Shown one piece after another: positions 17,676 through 26,323 of a stretch of 64,000 bases of DNA. Under the pieces are notes generated by a model. That model was not told the DNA's origin. It made no database searches and was given only the letters and a program-made list of their open reading frames with translations. A program made the position numbers and the translations under genes. The number at the start of each line of letters is the position of its first letter. The first letter of the stretch is position 1. The stretch comes from Capsulimonas corticalis (GTDB lineage: Bacteria; Armatimonadota; Armatimonadia; Armatimonadales; Capsulimonadaceae): positions 5,704,001 through 5,768,000 of the forward strand of contig NZ_AP025739.1 in assembly GCF_003574315.2 (NCBI RefSeq), written 5' to 3'.

Positions 17676-18099
17676 CCATAGGACAATAGTGGGATTTTCA
17701 AAAATTCCTTCTTTTCTCAGTCGAATTGTCACGCAGGATGCGAAATATTAACCGTATATTAACCAAGCAGACAGCAACTTCGGACGCAGTGTTGACCTTC
17801 AAAACTCAGCGAAAAAAAAATTAGCAAAAATACTGAGAAAAATGTGCGGATTAAGCAAATAGGCTGTATAATGAACTCGGCAGGGGAAAGAGAGCGAAGC
17901 GAGCAGACACCAAGTTTGTAAGCAGACTTCCGTCCACCAGACTGGATATTTATCCCTCTGTTCGCCATTCTCATTTTCGCCAGCCGGTACTTTTACGGTT
18001 GGCAAAGCCGAACCGCCGAAATTTGACGGTTTGGAGTTCGCAACAATATCCCTTAAGGGATTAGACAAAAAAGCCCAAGGGCTAAGGAGTTTCGTTCAA
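17676..18099 (+). promoter_or_regulatory. Promoter region and long structured leader of the first Flp pilin gene
   Basis: 424 bases without a gene. ATATTAACC occurs twice, at 17745-17753 and 17756-17764 (11-bp offset), in an AT-rich stretch. TATAAT lies at 17867-17872. This predicts a leader of about 220 bases. Within it are a hairpin at 17979-18003 (8-bp stem), a second at 18008-18034 (8-bp stem), the palindrome ATCCCTTAAGGGAT at 18048-18061 and a small AGCC/GGCT hairpin next to AAGGAG (18084-18089). The fold matches no riboswitch class I can name with confidence. Confidence 0.5.
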
Positions 18100-18285
18100 A
18101 TGATCAGCACCCTGAAGACTGTCACCAGCAAGTTCATCCGCGAAGAAGATGGCGCGACCATGGTCGAGTACGTCCTGCTCGTCGCTCTGATCGGCGTTAT
18201 CGCGATCGGCGCTATGAAGTTCCTCGGATCCTCCGCGGGCAACAAGCTGAACGTCGTCTCCGGCAACGTTACCTCCAGCAACTAA
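18100..18285 (+). CDS. Flp/Fap-type (type IVb) pilin 1
   Basis: 61 residues from the ATG at 18100, which follows AAGGAG (18084-18089). Features are a short basic leader, then EEDGATMVEYVLLVALIGVIAIGAM, the Flp pilin signature with Glu-Tyr in the helix, and a short Ser/Asn-rich tail. The Tad prepilin peptidase is expected to cleave before the hydrophobic helix, just after the acidic segment. Probably the major fibre subunit: it is first in the locus and has the long leader. A strong hairpin at 18303-18338 follows, which suggests that most transcripts end here. Confidence 0.93.
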   Translation: MISTLKTVTSKFIREEDGATMVEYVLLVALIGVIAIGAMKFLGSSAGNKLNVVSGNVTSSN

Positions 18286-18302
18286 TCTCAGTTCGTTCTA
18301 CT

Positions 18303-18338
18303 CCTTCAGCCTCTCTTTACCAAAAGAGAGGCTGAAGG
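18303..18338 (+). terminator. Strong hairpin after pilin 1
   Basis: Perfect 16-bp stem (18303-18318 and 18323-18338) with loop ACCA. No long T tract follows (CATAATTTC), so it may be a partial terminator or a message stabiliser that sets a high pilin-to-assembly-protein ratio. Confidence 0.7.
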
Positions 18339-18425
18339 CATAATTTCTACCGGCGTCTTTCCAACCATCGCCGCCACTATATTTGGCGAGCATGTCGCGC
18401 CTTTGATTAATGTAAAGCTCCATTC

Positions 18426-18608
18426 ATGCAATCCACCAAACAAATCGCTCTGAAGTTCATTCGCGAAGAAGATGGCGCGACCATGGTCGAGTACGTCCTG
18501 CTCGTCGCTCTGATCGGCGTTATCGCGATCGGCGCTATGAAGTTCCTCGGATCCTCCGCAGGCAACAAGCTGAACAAAGTCGCCGGCAACGTCACATCAA
18601 GCAATTAA
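18426..18608 (+). CDS. Flp/Fap-type pilin 2
   Basis: 60 residues, same architecture as pilin 1. DNA from 18462 to 18559 is identical, base for base, to 18139-18236 of pilin 1, while the leader peptide and the 3' end differ. This implies a very recent duplication or ongoing gene conversion. The ribosome binding site is weaker than that of pilin 1. Function: alternative or minor subunit of the Tad pilus, or a second copy for dosage. Confidence 0.92.
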   Translation: MQSTKQIALKFIREEDGATMVEYVLLVALIGVIAIGAMKFLGSSAGNKLNKVAGNVTSSN

Positions 18609-18676
18609 ACCGGCATGGTTTGCTGTTGAACGAATTTATTTAGCACTGCTCAGACATGGATATCGGAGATATTAAG

Positions 18677-18865
18677 ATGACGTCCCTCAACTCGTTTGTA
18701 ATGGAATTAGCAAGCAATGAAGATGGGGCGGTTGTCGTGGAATACGTCTTTCTTCTCATCTTCATCGTGATGGTCGCCCTCGGCGCGATCAAAACGTTCG
18801 GCGGCTCCGTCGTGAACAAGATGGGCGATAACAACAACAGCGTGTCCAGCGCATTCGGTCCGTAG
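18677..18865 (+). CDS. Flp/Fap-type pilin 3 (divergent)
   Basis: 62 residues from ATG 18677, with GGAG about 10 bases upstream; ATG 18656 is an alternative start. The pattern NEDGAVVVEYVFLLIFIVMVALGAI is that of Flp pilins. The helix and the tail (NKMGDNNNSVSSAFGP) differ clearly from pilins 1 and 2. A terminator follows at 18876-18911. Likely a minor pilin or a pilin for another condition. Confidence 0.85.
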   Translation: MTSLNSFVMELASNEDGAVVVEYVFLLIFIVMVALGAIKTFGGSVVNKMGDNNNSVSSAFGP

Positions 18866-18875
18866 TCATACTTTC

Positions 18876-18911
18876 AAAGCCGCCGGATCCGTAAAGGATT
18901 ACGGCGGTTTT
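18876..18911 (+). terminator. Rho-independent terminator after pilin 3
   Basis: AAAGCCGCCG (18876-18885) pairs with CGGCGGTTTT (18902-18911), with an inner GATCC/GGATT extension. It ends in a TTTT run and separates the pilins from the tadE unit. Confidence 0.75.
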
Positions 18912-19021
18912 GATGGTATGACCCTGATTGAAAAACTTTTAGATAGGGTACTATCGTTCAGTTCTTGTCGTTCGCCGCATTTTGCGGCTCTCCTTGCTTA
19001 CCTGCTAGAAAGAGAATATTC

Positions 19022-19552
19022 ATGAGAAAATATTCGCGTGTAATTCTCGACTTGAAATCTCATCGACACGCCCGCCACAGCCGAGGCGCACTTGTCGCAG
19101 AAATGGCAGTCTGCCTACCGATCCTAATCTGGCTGACGTTTGCGATTATCGAGTATGGCATCGTTATTAACACAACGATTACTCTCACGCAATTAACACG
19201 AGATACTGCCCGTTTTGTCGCGATCCACGGTGGGGAAGCGACAACGGCGGATGCTTCTGCTAGTACTACCGGCAGTATAAGAGCATTTCTGCAAACCGAA
19301 TGCAGCGGCACATCTATTAACTATTCAGATTTGACCTTGACAGTGGGCACACTGACTGCCCCAGGCGTCGTGACCCCTAACAACGCATCCGCACGGACTC
19401 AAGGCAGTACAGAAACCGTTCAAATCTCTTACCCGCTCGGTAAAAAGATTTCCGTTTCCGCAAAGTTCATTCCTGGGCTTTCCGCGTTCATTGATCCTAA
19501 CGCCCCCTATGTCAAAAGATCCTCGGTAATCATGGAAAAGGTTCCAGGTTAG
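19022..19552 (+). CDS. tadE: TadE/TadG-family minor pseudopilin
   Basis: 176 residues from ATG 19022. The N-terminus has a basic leader, then SRGALVAEMAVCLPILIWLTFAIIEYGIVINTT, the TadE-like segment with Glu after the processing site and a membrane helix. The rest is an exported, Thr/Ser-rich domain. TadE-like proteins are minor pseudopilins needed for Tad pilus biogenesis. Base composition is visibly lower in GC than the flanking genes, and the drop continues through the next gene. Eleven bases separate it from the tadG-like gene. Confidence 0.85.
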   Translation: MRKYSRVILDLKSHRHARHSRGALVAEMAVCLPILIWLTFAIIEYGIVINTTITLTQLTRDTARFVAIHGGEATTADASASTTGSIRAFLQTECSGTSINYSDLTLTVGTLTAPGVVTPNNASARTQGSTETVQISYPLGKKISVSAKFIPGLSAFIDPNAPYVKRSSVIMEKVPG

Positions 19553-19563
19553 GCGCAAAAAAT

Positions 19564-21192
19564 ATGTCAAGCGTAATAAAAACGAGAGTATCATCCCAAC
19601 ACAAGGGATTTGTAATCGTGTGGGTAACTCTGGGCATTACAGGCCTTATGGGAATGGCTGCGATCGCGATTGATGTGAGCATGTGGTATGCTCGAAAAGC
19701 AGATCTGCAAAAAACGGCGGATAACGCGGCTCTTGCCGGTGCATACACACTCGCTCACGGCGGCTCAACATCCGATGCGGTGGAAAAGGCCGCGCAGATT
19801 GCAGCCCTTAACGGATACGCCATAACAATGCCGGTCGATCATACCAATCCCGATGGGGATTCTCACTCAGATATCACGTATCCGGTCACCGGACACAGCA
19901 GTTGGTTTTCTGTTCGAGTGCAGACGAACGAAATGCCTTATTTCGCGAGAGTGCTTAATCATGGCGTTCAGCATCTCCAGGCATCGTCGACGGCCGAGTA
20001 TCAATCCTACATTGATGCTCCCATTCCCGTTCAGGATGCGGGATATAATGGTCTCAATACCAACTACTCTCTATTCGGGCCTTACGCATGGAGAGCATAT
20101 GGCGATCAGTACAGTCCATATTACGAGAGTACAAATGCTCCTGCTGTAAAATACGCCAACGGAACAAGTGGTCCACGCCAGCTCAATGGGGATAACACAA
20201 AGAACCCAAACGGCTATGATTTCACGATTTCCGTTCCAAATGACTTTGCTAGTAAAAATCCTGGTAAGAAACTCCAAATAGATTTATTCGATCCTGACTG
20301 CTATAACAACGGGAATGCTACCGATGCAAGTCCGATTACCAAGGACGCTAACGGAAATATCACAGGTGGTTCTATAGACGAAATCCGTGATGGCCAGTCA
20401 GGCAGAACGGATAATTATACAAAAACTGATTTCAAAGTTGTATTTACACCCGACAATCCAGCTTATCCAGATCAGACAGTGGCAGACCAGGTTTATTGGA
20501 AGGATACTGCAACGGATCTACAGTGGGTTACTCCACCTGGGTTTAAGTTCGACCCAGCAACGCTAGTCAATCAGTATGGCCCTGGACGCTATCACTTAGA
20601 AGTTGACTCGATTGACGGCTCAAGTGAAAATGGTTTCAACATTCGATCAGGCCCTGAAGTCGCTACTAGTGATACGAAGACGGTGACTGTAGGTAGTCAG
20701 CAATATGTACTCTCAAATATCACGGAAACGGCTTGGCATAATAAATACAGTGGCGATCCGGCGACGGCAAGCGCCGGTAAAAACGGCACTAGCGTCGCCG
20801 CACATGGCCGTATTCCATTGAACTTCAACACTAATGGTGAAGCTGACATTTCTCTGGGCTATGTACCAGCGAAAGCCGCAGGAACCACCTTTTATGTCGA
20901 TCGCTTTGATACAGACATTGCGCCTTCTGGACAAAGTAACATCAAAGTCACCTACACTTGCGACGCATATGGTAGCTCCGACTATCCAAATGTCGCATTT
21001 GGATCCTTTTCTCCTTCTGTCTGCAATAATACAGTTGTGACAGATAACATCTCGTTGCTGGCCAATTATCCAGGCGGTAACTGGACGGCTCACTATTGGG
21101 CGGGCGGTCAGGACTCCTCAACATGGACGTTGCGCGCCGATGTTCCTGGCGGCAGCATCAACTTAGTTGGTGACACCGGACGGCTATACTAG
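19564..21192 (+). CDS. tadG: TadG-like protein with large exported domain
   Basis: 542 residues. N-terminal HKGFVIVWVTLGITGLMGMAAIAIDVSMWYARKADLQKTADNAALAGAYTLA is the pilus-assembly TadG N-terminal (Tad_N) signature: a membrane helix, then D-x-x-x-W and the K.D LQ.TADAAALAGA block at residues 15-66. The remaining 470 residues are an Asn/Tyr/Thr/Asp-rich, probably beta-structured domain with no vWA motif that I can see. The gene is much less GC-rich than its neighbours and uses A/T-ending codons freely, so the exported part may have been acquired or be under diversifying pressure. It abuts the prepilin peptidase gene. Confidence 0.8.
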   Translation: MSSVIKTRVSSQHKGFVIVWVTLGITGLMGMAAIAIDVSMWYARKADLQKTADNAALAGAYTLAHGGSTSDAVEKAAQIAALNGYAITMPVDHTNPDGDSHSDITYPVTGHSSWFSVRVQTNEMPYFARVLNHGVQHLQASSTAEYQSYIDAPIPVQDAGYNGLNTNYSLFGPYAWRAYGDQYSPYYESTNAPAVKYANGTSGPRQLNGDNTKNPNGYDFTISVPNDFASKNPGKKLQIDLFDPDCYNNGNATDASPITKDANGNITGGSIDEIRDGQSGRTDNYTKTDFKVVFTPDNPAYPDQTVADQVYWKDTATDLQWVTPPGFKFDPATLVNQYGPGRYHLEVDSIDGSSENGFNIRSGPEVATSDTKTVTVGSQQYVLSNITETAWHNKYSGDPATASAGKNGTSVAAHGRIPLNFNTNGEADISLGYVPAKAAGTTFYVDRFDTDIAPSGQSNIKVTYTCDAYGSSDYPNVAFGSFSPSVCNNTVVTDNISLLANYPGGNWTAHYWAGGQDSSTWTLRADVPGGSINLVGDTGRLY

Positions 21193-21738
21193 ATGCTTAT
21201 GATGCATGATATTGTGATTCCACTTCTTCTCAGTATAGTTTTGCTAGTCGCTGTGATTACCGATTTAGGCAAGAAGAAGATCTATAATTGGCTCACATTC
21301 CCAGCAATAGTGATGGGAATAATTCTCAACACAGTCTCGCATGGCTGGCACGGGCTGTCGTTTGCCTTCTGCGGAATGGGCATCGCCTGCTTGTCCCTGT
21401 TTATCACCGGCGGCATGAAATTCGGCGATATGAAGCTGTTCATGGCGGTGGGCGCGATGACCGGGCCGGGATTCATGCTTTGGGCGCTGCTGTGCACGTT
21501 TGTGATATCCGGTGTGTTAGGAATACTCTATGCCTGGAAAAAGGGGGTTCTTGGCTATACCGTCAAGAACACTCTTACCGGATTGCAACTGCTGCTCACC
21601 TTGAAATCCCTGCAAAGCCTCAAAGCCATGTCGAACGCATCCAAAGCCGGATATATGGCCTATGCGCCTTCAATCGCGCTCGGCGTCGCCGCAGCTGCTT
21701 ATCTGATCAAAACAGGCGCAGTCGTAAAACCTTTTTAA
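21193..21738 (+). CDS. tadV: Prepilin peptidase, CpaA/TadV type (A24)
   Basis: 181 residues, the short form without the N-terminal methylase domain. The two active-site Asp residues are visible: D24 in VITDLGKKKIYNWLTFP and the one in GGMKFGDMKLFMAVGAMTG (FGD, about residue 79). Six or so membrane helices. It should process the three Flp pilins and the TadE/TadG-like proteins; whether it also cuts the DUF1559 prepilins is unknown. The start codon directly follows the tadG stop, so coupling is likely. GC content returns to the genome norm along this gene. Confidence 0.92.
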   Translation: MLMMHDIVIPLLLSIVLLVAVITDLGKKKIYNWLTFPAIVMGIILNTVSHGWHGLSFAFCGMGIACLSLFITGGMKFGDMKLFMAVGAMTGPGFMLWALLCTFVISGVLGILYAWKKGVLGYTVKNTLTGLQLLLTLKSLQSLKAMSNASKAGYMAYAPSIALGVAAAAYLIKTGAVVKPF

Positions 21739-21770
21739 AATCCCTCGCGATTAAACGAGCACAATGTTAG

Positions 21771-21797
21771 TTCTCGTGTTATAATTCAGAACGAGAA
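21771..21797 (+). promoter_or_regulatory. Promoter -10 box inside an inverted repeat upstream of cpaB
   Basis: TTCTCGT (21771-21777) and ACGAGAA (21791-21797) are exact reverse complements and flank TATAAT (21780-21785). A repressor dimer bound here would cover the -10 box. The leader to the cpaB ATG would be about 190 bases. Confidence 0.5.
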
Positions 21798-21983
21798 GAT
21801 GCCGTGAAGTGCTTTAGACGACGTTCAGATTAGTTGTAACCACTCCCACATCAAACCTCGTATCGCCGAGACCGCAATCGTCTGGTTCATCACACAGCAA
21901 CACGATTTTCGGCGCCATCGCCCTGACGATCTAAACCCGCGAGCCGATCGCAAACAGAACACTATCGATAGGATTACAGCAAT

Positions 21984-22988
21984 ATGTCCACTCCTTCCGA
22001 CAAAACACTTCGCCTTGAGCGCACGAAGCTCAACCCGCAGGGACCCAAGGGGCGCAACACAACGCTGATCATCGCAGTGGTCGCTGGAGCGGCGGCCGCT
22101 TTGCTGGCGTTTTTCTTTTTGAATAAGCCGGCGGCTCCCACGGCGGCCCCCGCTCCGGTCGCAGCGCCGACGCTTTCTCCGATCGTTGTCGCAAGCAAGG
22201 ACATCCCGGCTCGTACGATCGTCACGAACGATATGGTGAAGATTGATAATGTCCCCCAATCCAAGCTCACCGGCCAGGAATCGGCGACGCCCAACGATGT
22301 CCTTGGCAAAGTCGCTTCCGTTCCGATCGCCGCAGGATCTCCGATCCTGAACAACGCCGTGATGGCTAAAGACCCGGGCATCGGCCTTGCCTACGCGTTC
22401 CCTGCGACTTACCGTGCGATGACCGTCGCGCTGGATCCGGTCAGCAGCGTCGCCGGCTTCCTCAAGCCGGGCGATCATGTCGATGTCCTGGCTACGTTTG
22501 ACGCTGGACACGGGCAGTCGCTGACGCGAACCGTATTGCAGGACGTGACGCTGCTCGCCACGGGCCAGCAGGCAATGCAAAGCTATTCGGCGGGCTCCGG
22601 CGGAGTTCTGAACAATGGCGCCAACCCCGTCGCTTCGGACGGCACAGCTCCGAAGGCTCAGGATATCCCGAACGCCACCATGCTCGTGTCGCCTGGAGAC
22701 GCGCAAAAATTAATGCTGGCCGCCTCCAAGGGTAAGCTCATGCTGACTTTGCGACCTGCCGGCGATACTGTCAAGCAGGATATCCCTTCCGTCCGCCTCA
22801 GCGCGGTTTCCACGGTCCCGCCGGACTATGGCGCAATGCCGCGGCCCGCAGCGCCTTACACGCCTCCGGCTCCGCCCGTTCCGCCGCTGCCCGCACCCAC
22901 CGCCGATAAGTCATTTCTGGCGCCGATGCCCAGCACCATCACGGTCATCCGCGGTTCAGATGCTAAGTCGGTGTCCGTCGGACAGTAA
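21984..22988 (+). CDS. cpaB: Flp pilus assembly protein CpaB/RcpC
   Basis: 334 residues. One membrane helix at about 28-46 (TLIIAVVAGAAAALLAFFFL), an Ala/Pro linker, then a SAF domain (IVVASKDIPARTIVTNDMVKID, about residues 71-95) and the RcpC/CpaB core (PATYRAMTVALDPVSSVAGFLKPGDHVDVLATF). The C-terminus is Pro-rich and of low complexity. CpaB acts in the periplasm beside the secretin and may bind peptidoglycan through the SAF domain. It opens the second half of the Tad locus, with its own promoter-like site upstream. Confidence 0.93.
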   Translation: MSTPSDKTLRLERTKLNPQGPKGRNTTLIIAVVAGAAAALLAFFFLNKPAAPTAAPAPVAAPTLSPIVVASKDIPARTIVTNDMVKIDNVPQSKLTGQESATPNDVLGKVASVPIAAGSPILNNAVMAKDPGIGLAYAFPATYRAMTVALDPVSSVAGFLKPGDHVDVLATFDAGHGQSLTRTVLQDVTLLATGQQAMQSYSAGSGGVLNNGANPVASDGTAPKAQDIPNATMLVSPGDAQKLMLAASKGKLMLTLRPAGDTVKQDIPSVRLSAVSTVPPDYGAMPRPAAPYTPPAPPVPPLPAPTADKSFLAPMPSTITVIRGSDAKSVSVGQ

Positions 22989-23087
22989 GTTTCCCGCCGA
23001 AAGCTGTGTTTTCAGACTGCAAACGCGGCGAATAAATTGGCGATGGCGGCAAGCGCCATCGCCGCGACGAGAGATACAATTTCAAAA

Positions 23088-25061
23088 ATGAACCAAACAC
23101 GGAATACATGCGCAATCCTTGCATTGACACTGACGACCCTCCCCGCTCTGACGCTGACGGCAAATGCCGCCGCGCAAGTCGTGAAGCCAAGTTATCGTCC
23201 GGCGCACACCCGCGCGGTAACACGTCGTGTTCACTATCGCTCCTGGCGCCACCGCCAGCGCCCCCAGCCGCTCAGCGCCGCCGCAGTCGTGGCCACGCCA
23301 TCGACTTTGCCCTCTCTGGCTGGGTGTTATGATCCTAAGGCGAGCACGCTGCGTATTTCGTCGCGATTGAGCCCGGCGCCGATCATCCCGCTTTTGCAGC
23401 CTGCGCCTCCCGCTCCAATGCCGATGGCGACGGGAACAATGGCCGCTCCCGAGAAGCCAAAGACGATCGTCAAAACGCTTCATGTCGGCGAGTCGGATGT
23501 GCTGGAATTCGACGGGATTACGACGACCGCTGTTGGCGATCCCGCCGTCGCGGACATTGTCCCCCTCTCCGCTCGCCGTTTGCTTATCAACGGCAAGGGC
23601 GCAGGCAAGACAACGATCTTTGTTTTTGATTCGCGCGGCAAAAACGTCGTGCGCGTCAGCATCGAGCCGGGTCAGAACATGATCCCGATTGCGCAGCGCA
23701 TCGAGGAAGAAATCGGCATCCCCACGGTTACCGTGCGCGCCGTCAACGACACCATCTTCCTGGAAGGCTCCGCCCCCACGCAATCGGCGTCCGCAATGGC
23801 CGAAGCAATCGCCACTGCCTACACCGCAAAGGTCAAAAATTTGCTGGTTGTCGGCGAACAGACGCATGTCCTGACACTTTCTGAGCGCTATGAGAAACTG
23901 CTGTCGGAAAACTTGGCGAATTCGGGCATTCAAGTAAGCGTGATTGATGAGAAGACAATTGCCTTGACTGGTAAGTATGCATCTCCCATTGGATCGGCAG
24001 GCACGCAGACCTTCAGTGGCGACGTTGAAGGATCGACCAGCACGGCTGTTAAGAAATACGTGGATCCGCTTGAGCGCCTGCTTGCATCCTTGCCGACAGA
24101 GCTAAAAGTCGTCAACCTGATCAATTTCCAACAAAGAGAAGCACAGCAGATTCTGGTGCGAACCCGAATTATCGATATTGATCGTAACTCGACTAAAGAT
24201 CTTGGATTGGACTGGGGCGCAATCAATTACTCTGGCGGTACAGATGGTGGTCGCGTCACTTTTTCTGCGCCGACTCAGCCAATTGTATTTGGGCAAGCGG
24301 ATTCTTCAAACACTGGCAATTTGCTGACAGGCGGCGGAAATCTTAAGCGTCTGCAACCATTTGGCGCGTCGCTTTCGGCTTTAATTACAGAAAACAAAGC
24401 GCGAGTTCTTTCCGAACCCAGTATGCTTGTTCTAGACGGTAACGAAGGTAGTATCCTCGTCGGCGGCGAGCTGCCAATTCCCGTCATTCAGCCTGGATCT
24501 GGTAACGCCACGACGGTTCTTTATCGACCATTCGGTATTCGACTTAACGTGGCTCCGACAGTCGTTTCGGAAGATACGATACAGCTGACGGTTACGCCTG
24601 AAGTCAGCGAGATCGACAACGCGAATGCGATTATCTCCAACTCGAACCGTATTCCGGCTCTATCCGTACGCCGCGAGACTTCGACATTGCAGCTGAAGGA
24701 TGGTCAGACGTTAGTGATCGGCGGACTTTACTCCAACGAAATGTCACGTGTTGTCAAACAAATTCCGCTGCTTTCCCAAATACCGATTCTCGGTGAGTTC
24801 TTCAAATCTACATCGACCTCAAAAAAGGCAACAGAGTTGATGGTTCTTGTTGAAGCGCAGATTGTGAAGCCCACCACCAAGGGTATTCAGCCTCCGACAC
24901 CCGGCAGTCTGGAAAACCTTGGCATTGAAAAACCGCACATTCGCCGTCACGAATTTGACCAGGACTTCCCGGATATCCAGAACTTCCTGCGCCCGGATCC
25001 GGAGCGGCCGAAAGAGCCGGACTACATGCCTGACAAACCGACCACGCCTGATGGAAAGTAA
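23088..25061 (+). CDS. cpaC: Tad pilus secretin CpaC/RcpA
   Basis: 657 residues from ATG 23088, which gives a good signal peptide (MNQTRNTCAILALTLTTLPALTLTANAAA when read as consecutive segments); a longer frame from 23037 lacks one. After a His/Arg/Pro-rich spacer comes the pilus/BON-like domain (KTLHVGESDVLEF, TAVGDPAVADIVPLS, GKGAGKTTIFVFD). The secretin domain follows (VLSEPSMLVLDGNEGSILVGGE, GIRLNVAPTVV, LSVRRETSTLQLKDGQTLVIGGL). It forms the outer-membrane pore for the pilus. A Pro/Asp-rich tail of about 70 residues ends it. Confidence 0.93.
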   Translation: MNQTRNTCAILALTLTTLPALTLTANAAAQVVKPSYRPAHTRAVTRRVHYRSWRHRQRPQPLSAAAVVATPSTLPSLAGCYDPKASTLRISSRLSPAPIIPLLQPAPPAPMPMATGTMAAPEKPKTIVKTLHVGESDVLEFDGITTTAVGDPAVADIVPLSARRLLINGKGAGKTTIFVFDSRGKNVVRVSIEPGQNMIPIAQRIEEEIGIPTVTVRAVNDTIFLEGSAPTQSASAMAEAIATAYTAKVKNLLVVGEQTHVLTLSERYEKLLSENLANSGIQVSVIDEKTIALTGKYASPIGSAGTQTFSGDVEGSTSTAVKKYVDPLERLLASLPTELKVVNLINFQQREAQQILVRTRIIDIDRNSTKDLGLDWGAINYSGGTDGGRVTFSAPTQPIVFGQADSSNTGNLLTGGGNLKRLQPFGASLSALITENKARVLSEPSMLVLDGNEGSILVGGELPIPVIQPGSGNATTVLYRPFGIRLNVAPTVVSEDTIQLTVTPEVSEIDNANAIISNSNRIPALSVRRETSTLQLKDGQTLVIGGLYSNEMSRVVKQIPLLSQIPILGEFFKSTSTSKKATELMVLVEAQIVKPTTKGIQPPTPGSLENLGIEKPHIRRHEFDQDFPDIQNFLRPDPERPKEPDYMPDKPTTPDGK

Positions 25062-25067
25062 CTACTT

Positions 25068-26318
25068 ATGATCCGTGTACTGATAGCGGACAGTAATCCT
25101 CCCTCGCGAGAGCAGCTTCGGGCGCATTTGGCGTCCGATGCGGAGATGGAGATTGTCGGATTGGCGCGGGATGGGCAAGAGGCGCTGCAGCTTGCCCACC
25201 AGTTCCGGCCCGATGTCGCCCTCCTCGCTGCTGATCTTTCGGTCCAGGACGGATTCCAAACGGCGGAGTATTTGGCCGGCGTCGGATACCTTCCGACGCA
25301 GAGCATTATTCTGTCGGGCACCAACAGCGTCGACCAGCTCCGCCGCGCCATGCGCAGCGGAGCCCGCGAGCACTTGAGTCTTCCTGTCAATCGCGCTGAT
25401 CTGGTCAAGACGGTGCGGGAAGTCTATCAGGAAGAGCAGCGGCGGCACACGCCGTCCTTCGCTCAGGCCGCGGATCCTAAAAAGACGACGAAAGTGATCT
25501 CGATCACGGGCGCAAAAGGCGGGATCGGGAAAACGACGCTCGCCACCAACCTGGCGATCTCGCTGGCGCAGGAAACACGTGAGCCGACGATTCTGATCGA
25601 CCTGTACGTTCAATTTGGCGATGTCGGCATGCTGCTCAATATGGCGCCGCAGCGCACCATTGCTGAGCTTGCGACTCTGGATCCTTCCGAAGTCGATGAG
25701 CAGCTGGTCGCCGACTGCATCGCGCAGCACGAATCCGGCCTGCATGTGTTGTTCAGCTCAAAAACACCGGTGGCGCTGGACTCGATCACGGTCCCCTGCA
25801 TCGAAAATGTGATCGGTCACTTGAAGCAGCACTATCGATATATCGTCATTGATGTGCCGCCCATTCTTCACACGACGACGCTTTATGTCCTGGCCCACGC
25901 CACGACAGCGCTGATTGTCGCCAACTTGTTTGACCTCACGACGGTGAATGACACGCGCCAGCTGCTCCAGACCATTCAGGGCAAGTATGTGGCGCGCGAA
26001 AAGATCAGCGTCGTCCTCAACCGGGTCTCGAAGCAGAATCGACTTCAAGTCTCCGATATCGAGTCGACGCTTGGCTATCCGGTCAGCGCGCAGATCCCGA
26101 ACGATGGCATGGTGGTGCCAGGCGCCGTCAACCAGGGAATGCCGTTCGTCGTATCACAGCCCAATACCGCCGTGTCGCAAAGCATCCGCCAATTCGCGCG
26201 TTCGCTGGCGGGAATTGTCAACATGGAAAAGACCATGATGATGAGCGCCGATGAACTTGCCGGCGGGCGCAAGCGCGGCTTCTTCTTTGGCGGGCAGGCA
26301 GCCCGTCCCGAAGGTTAA
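25068..26318 (+). CDS. cpaE: CpaE/TadZ: degenerate receiver plus ParA/MinD-like ATPase
   Basis: 416 residues, 6 bases after cpaC. Residues 1-120 are a response-regulator-like fold (IRVLIADSNPPSREQLRAHL). The phosphoacceptor position reads VALLAADLSVQDG, with Ala where active receivers have Asp, so it is probably not phosphorylated. Residues about 140-390 are a MinD-type ATPase with deviant Walker A (ITGAKGGIGKTTLATN) and VIDVPPIL as Walker B. TadZ proteins place the Tad machine in the cell. The pseudo-receiver is typical of this family. Confidence 0.92.
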   Translation: MIRVLIADSNPPSREQLRAHLASDAEMEIVGLARDGQEALQLAHQFRPDVALLAADLSVQDGFQTAEYLAGVGYLPTQSIILSGTNSVDQLRRAMRSGAREHLSLPVNRADLVKTVREVYQEEQRRHTPSFAQAADPKKTTKVISITGAKGGIGKTTLATNLAISLAQETREPTILIDLYVQFGDVGMLLNMAPQRTIAELATLDPSEVDEQLVADCIAQHESGLHVLFSSKTPVALDSITVPCIENVIGHLKQHYRYIVIDVPPILHTTTLYVLAHATTALIVANLFDLTTVNDTRQLLQTIQGKYVAREKISVVLNRVSKQNRLQVSDIESTLGYPVSAQIPNDGMVVPGAVNQGMPFVVSQPNTAVSQSIRQFARSLAGIVNMEKTMMMSADELAGGRKRGFFFGGQAARPEG

Positions 26319-26323
26319 ACAAC

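Noticed and set aside
17979-18034. c-di-GMP-I (GEMM) riboswitch before the pilin
   Set aside because: GGCAAAGCC resembles part of the aptamer, but the GNRA tetraloop, the upstream GCAAACC and the receptor strand are missing. Kept only as an unassigned structured leader.
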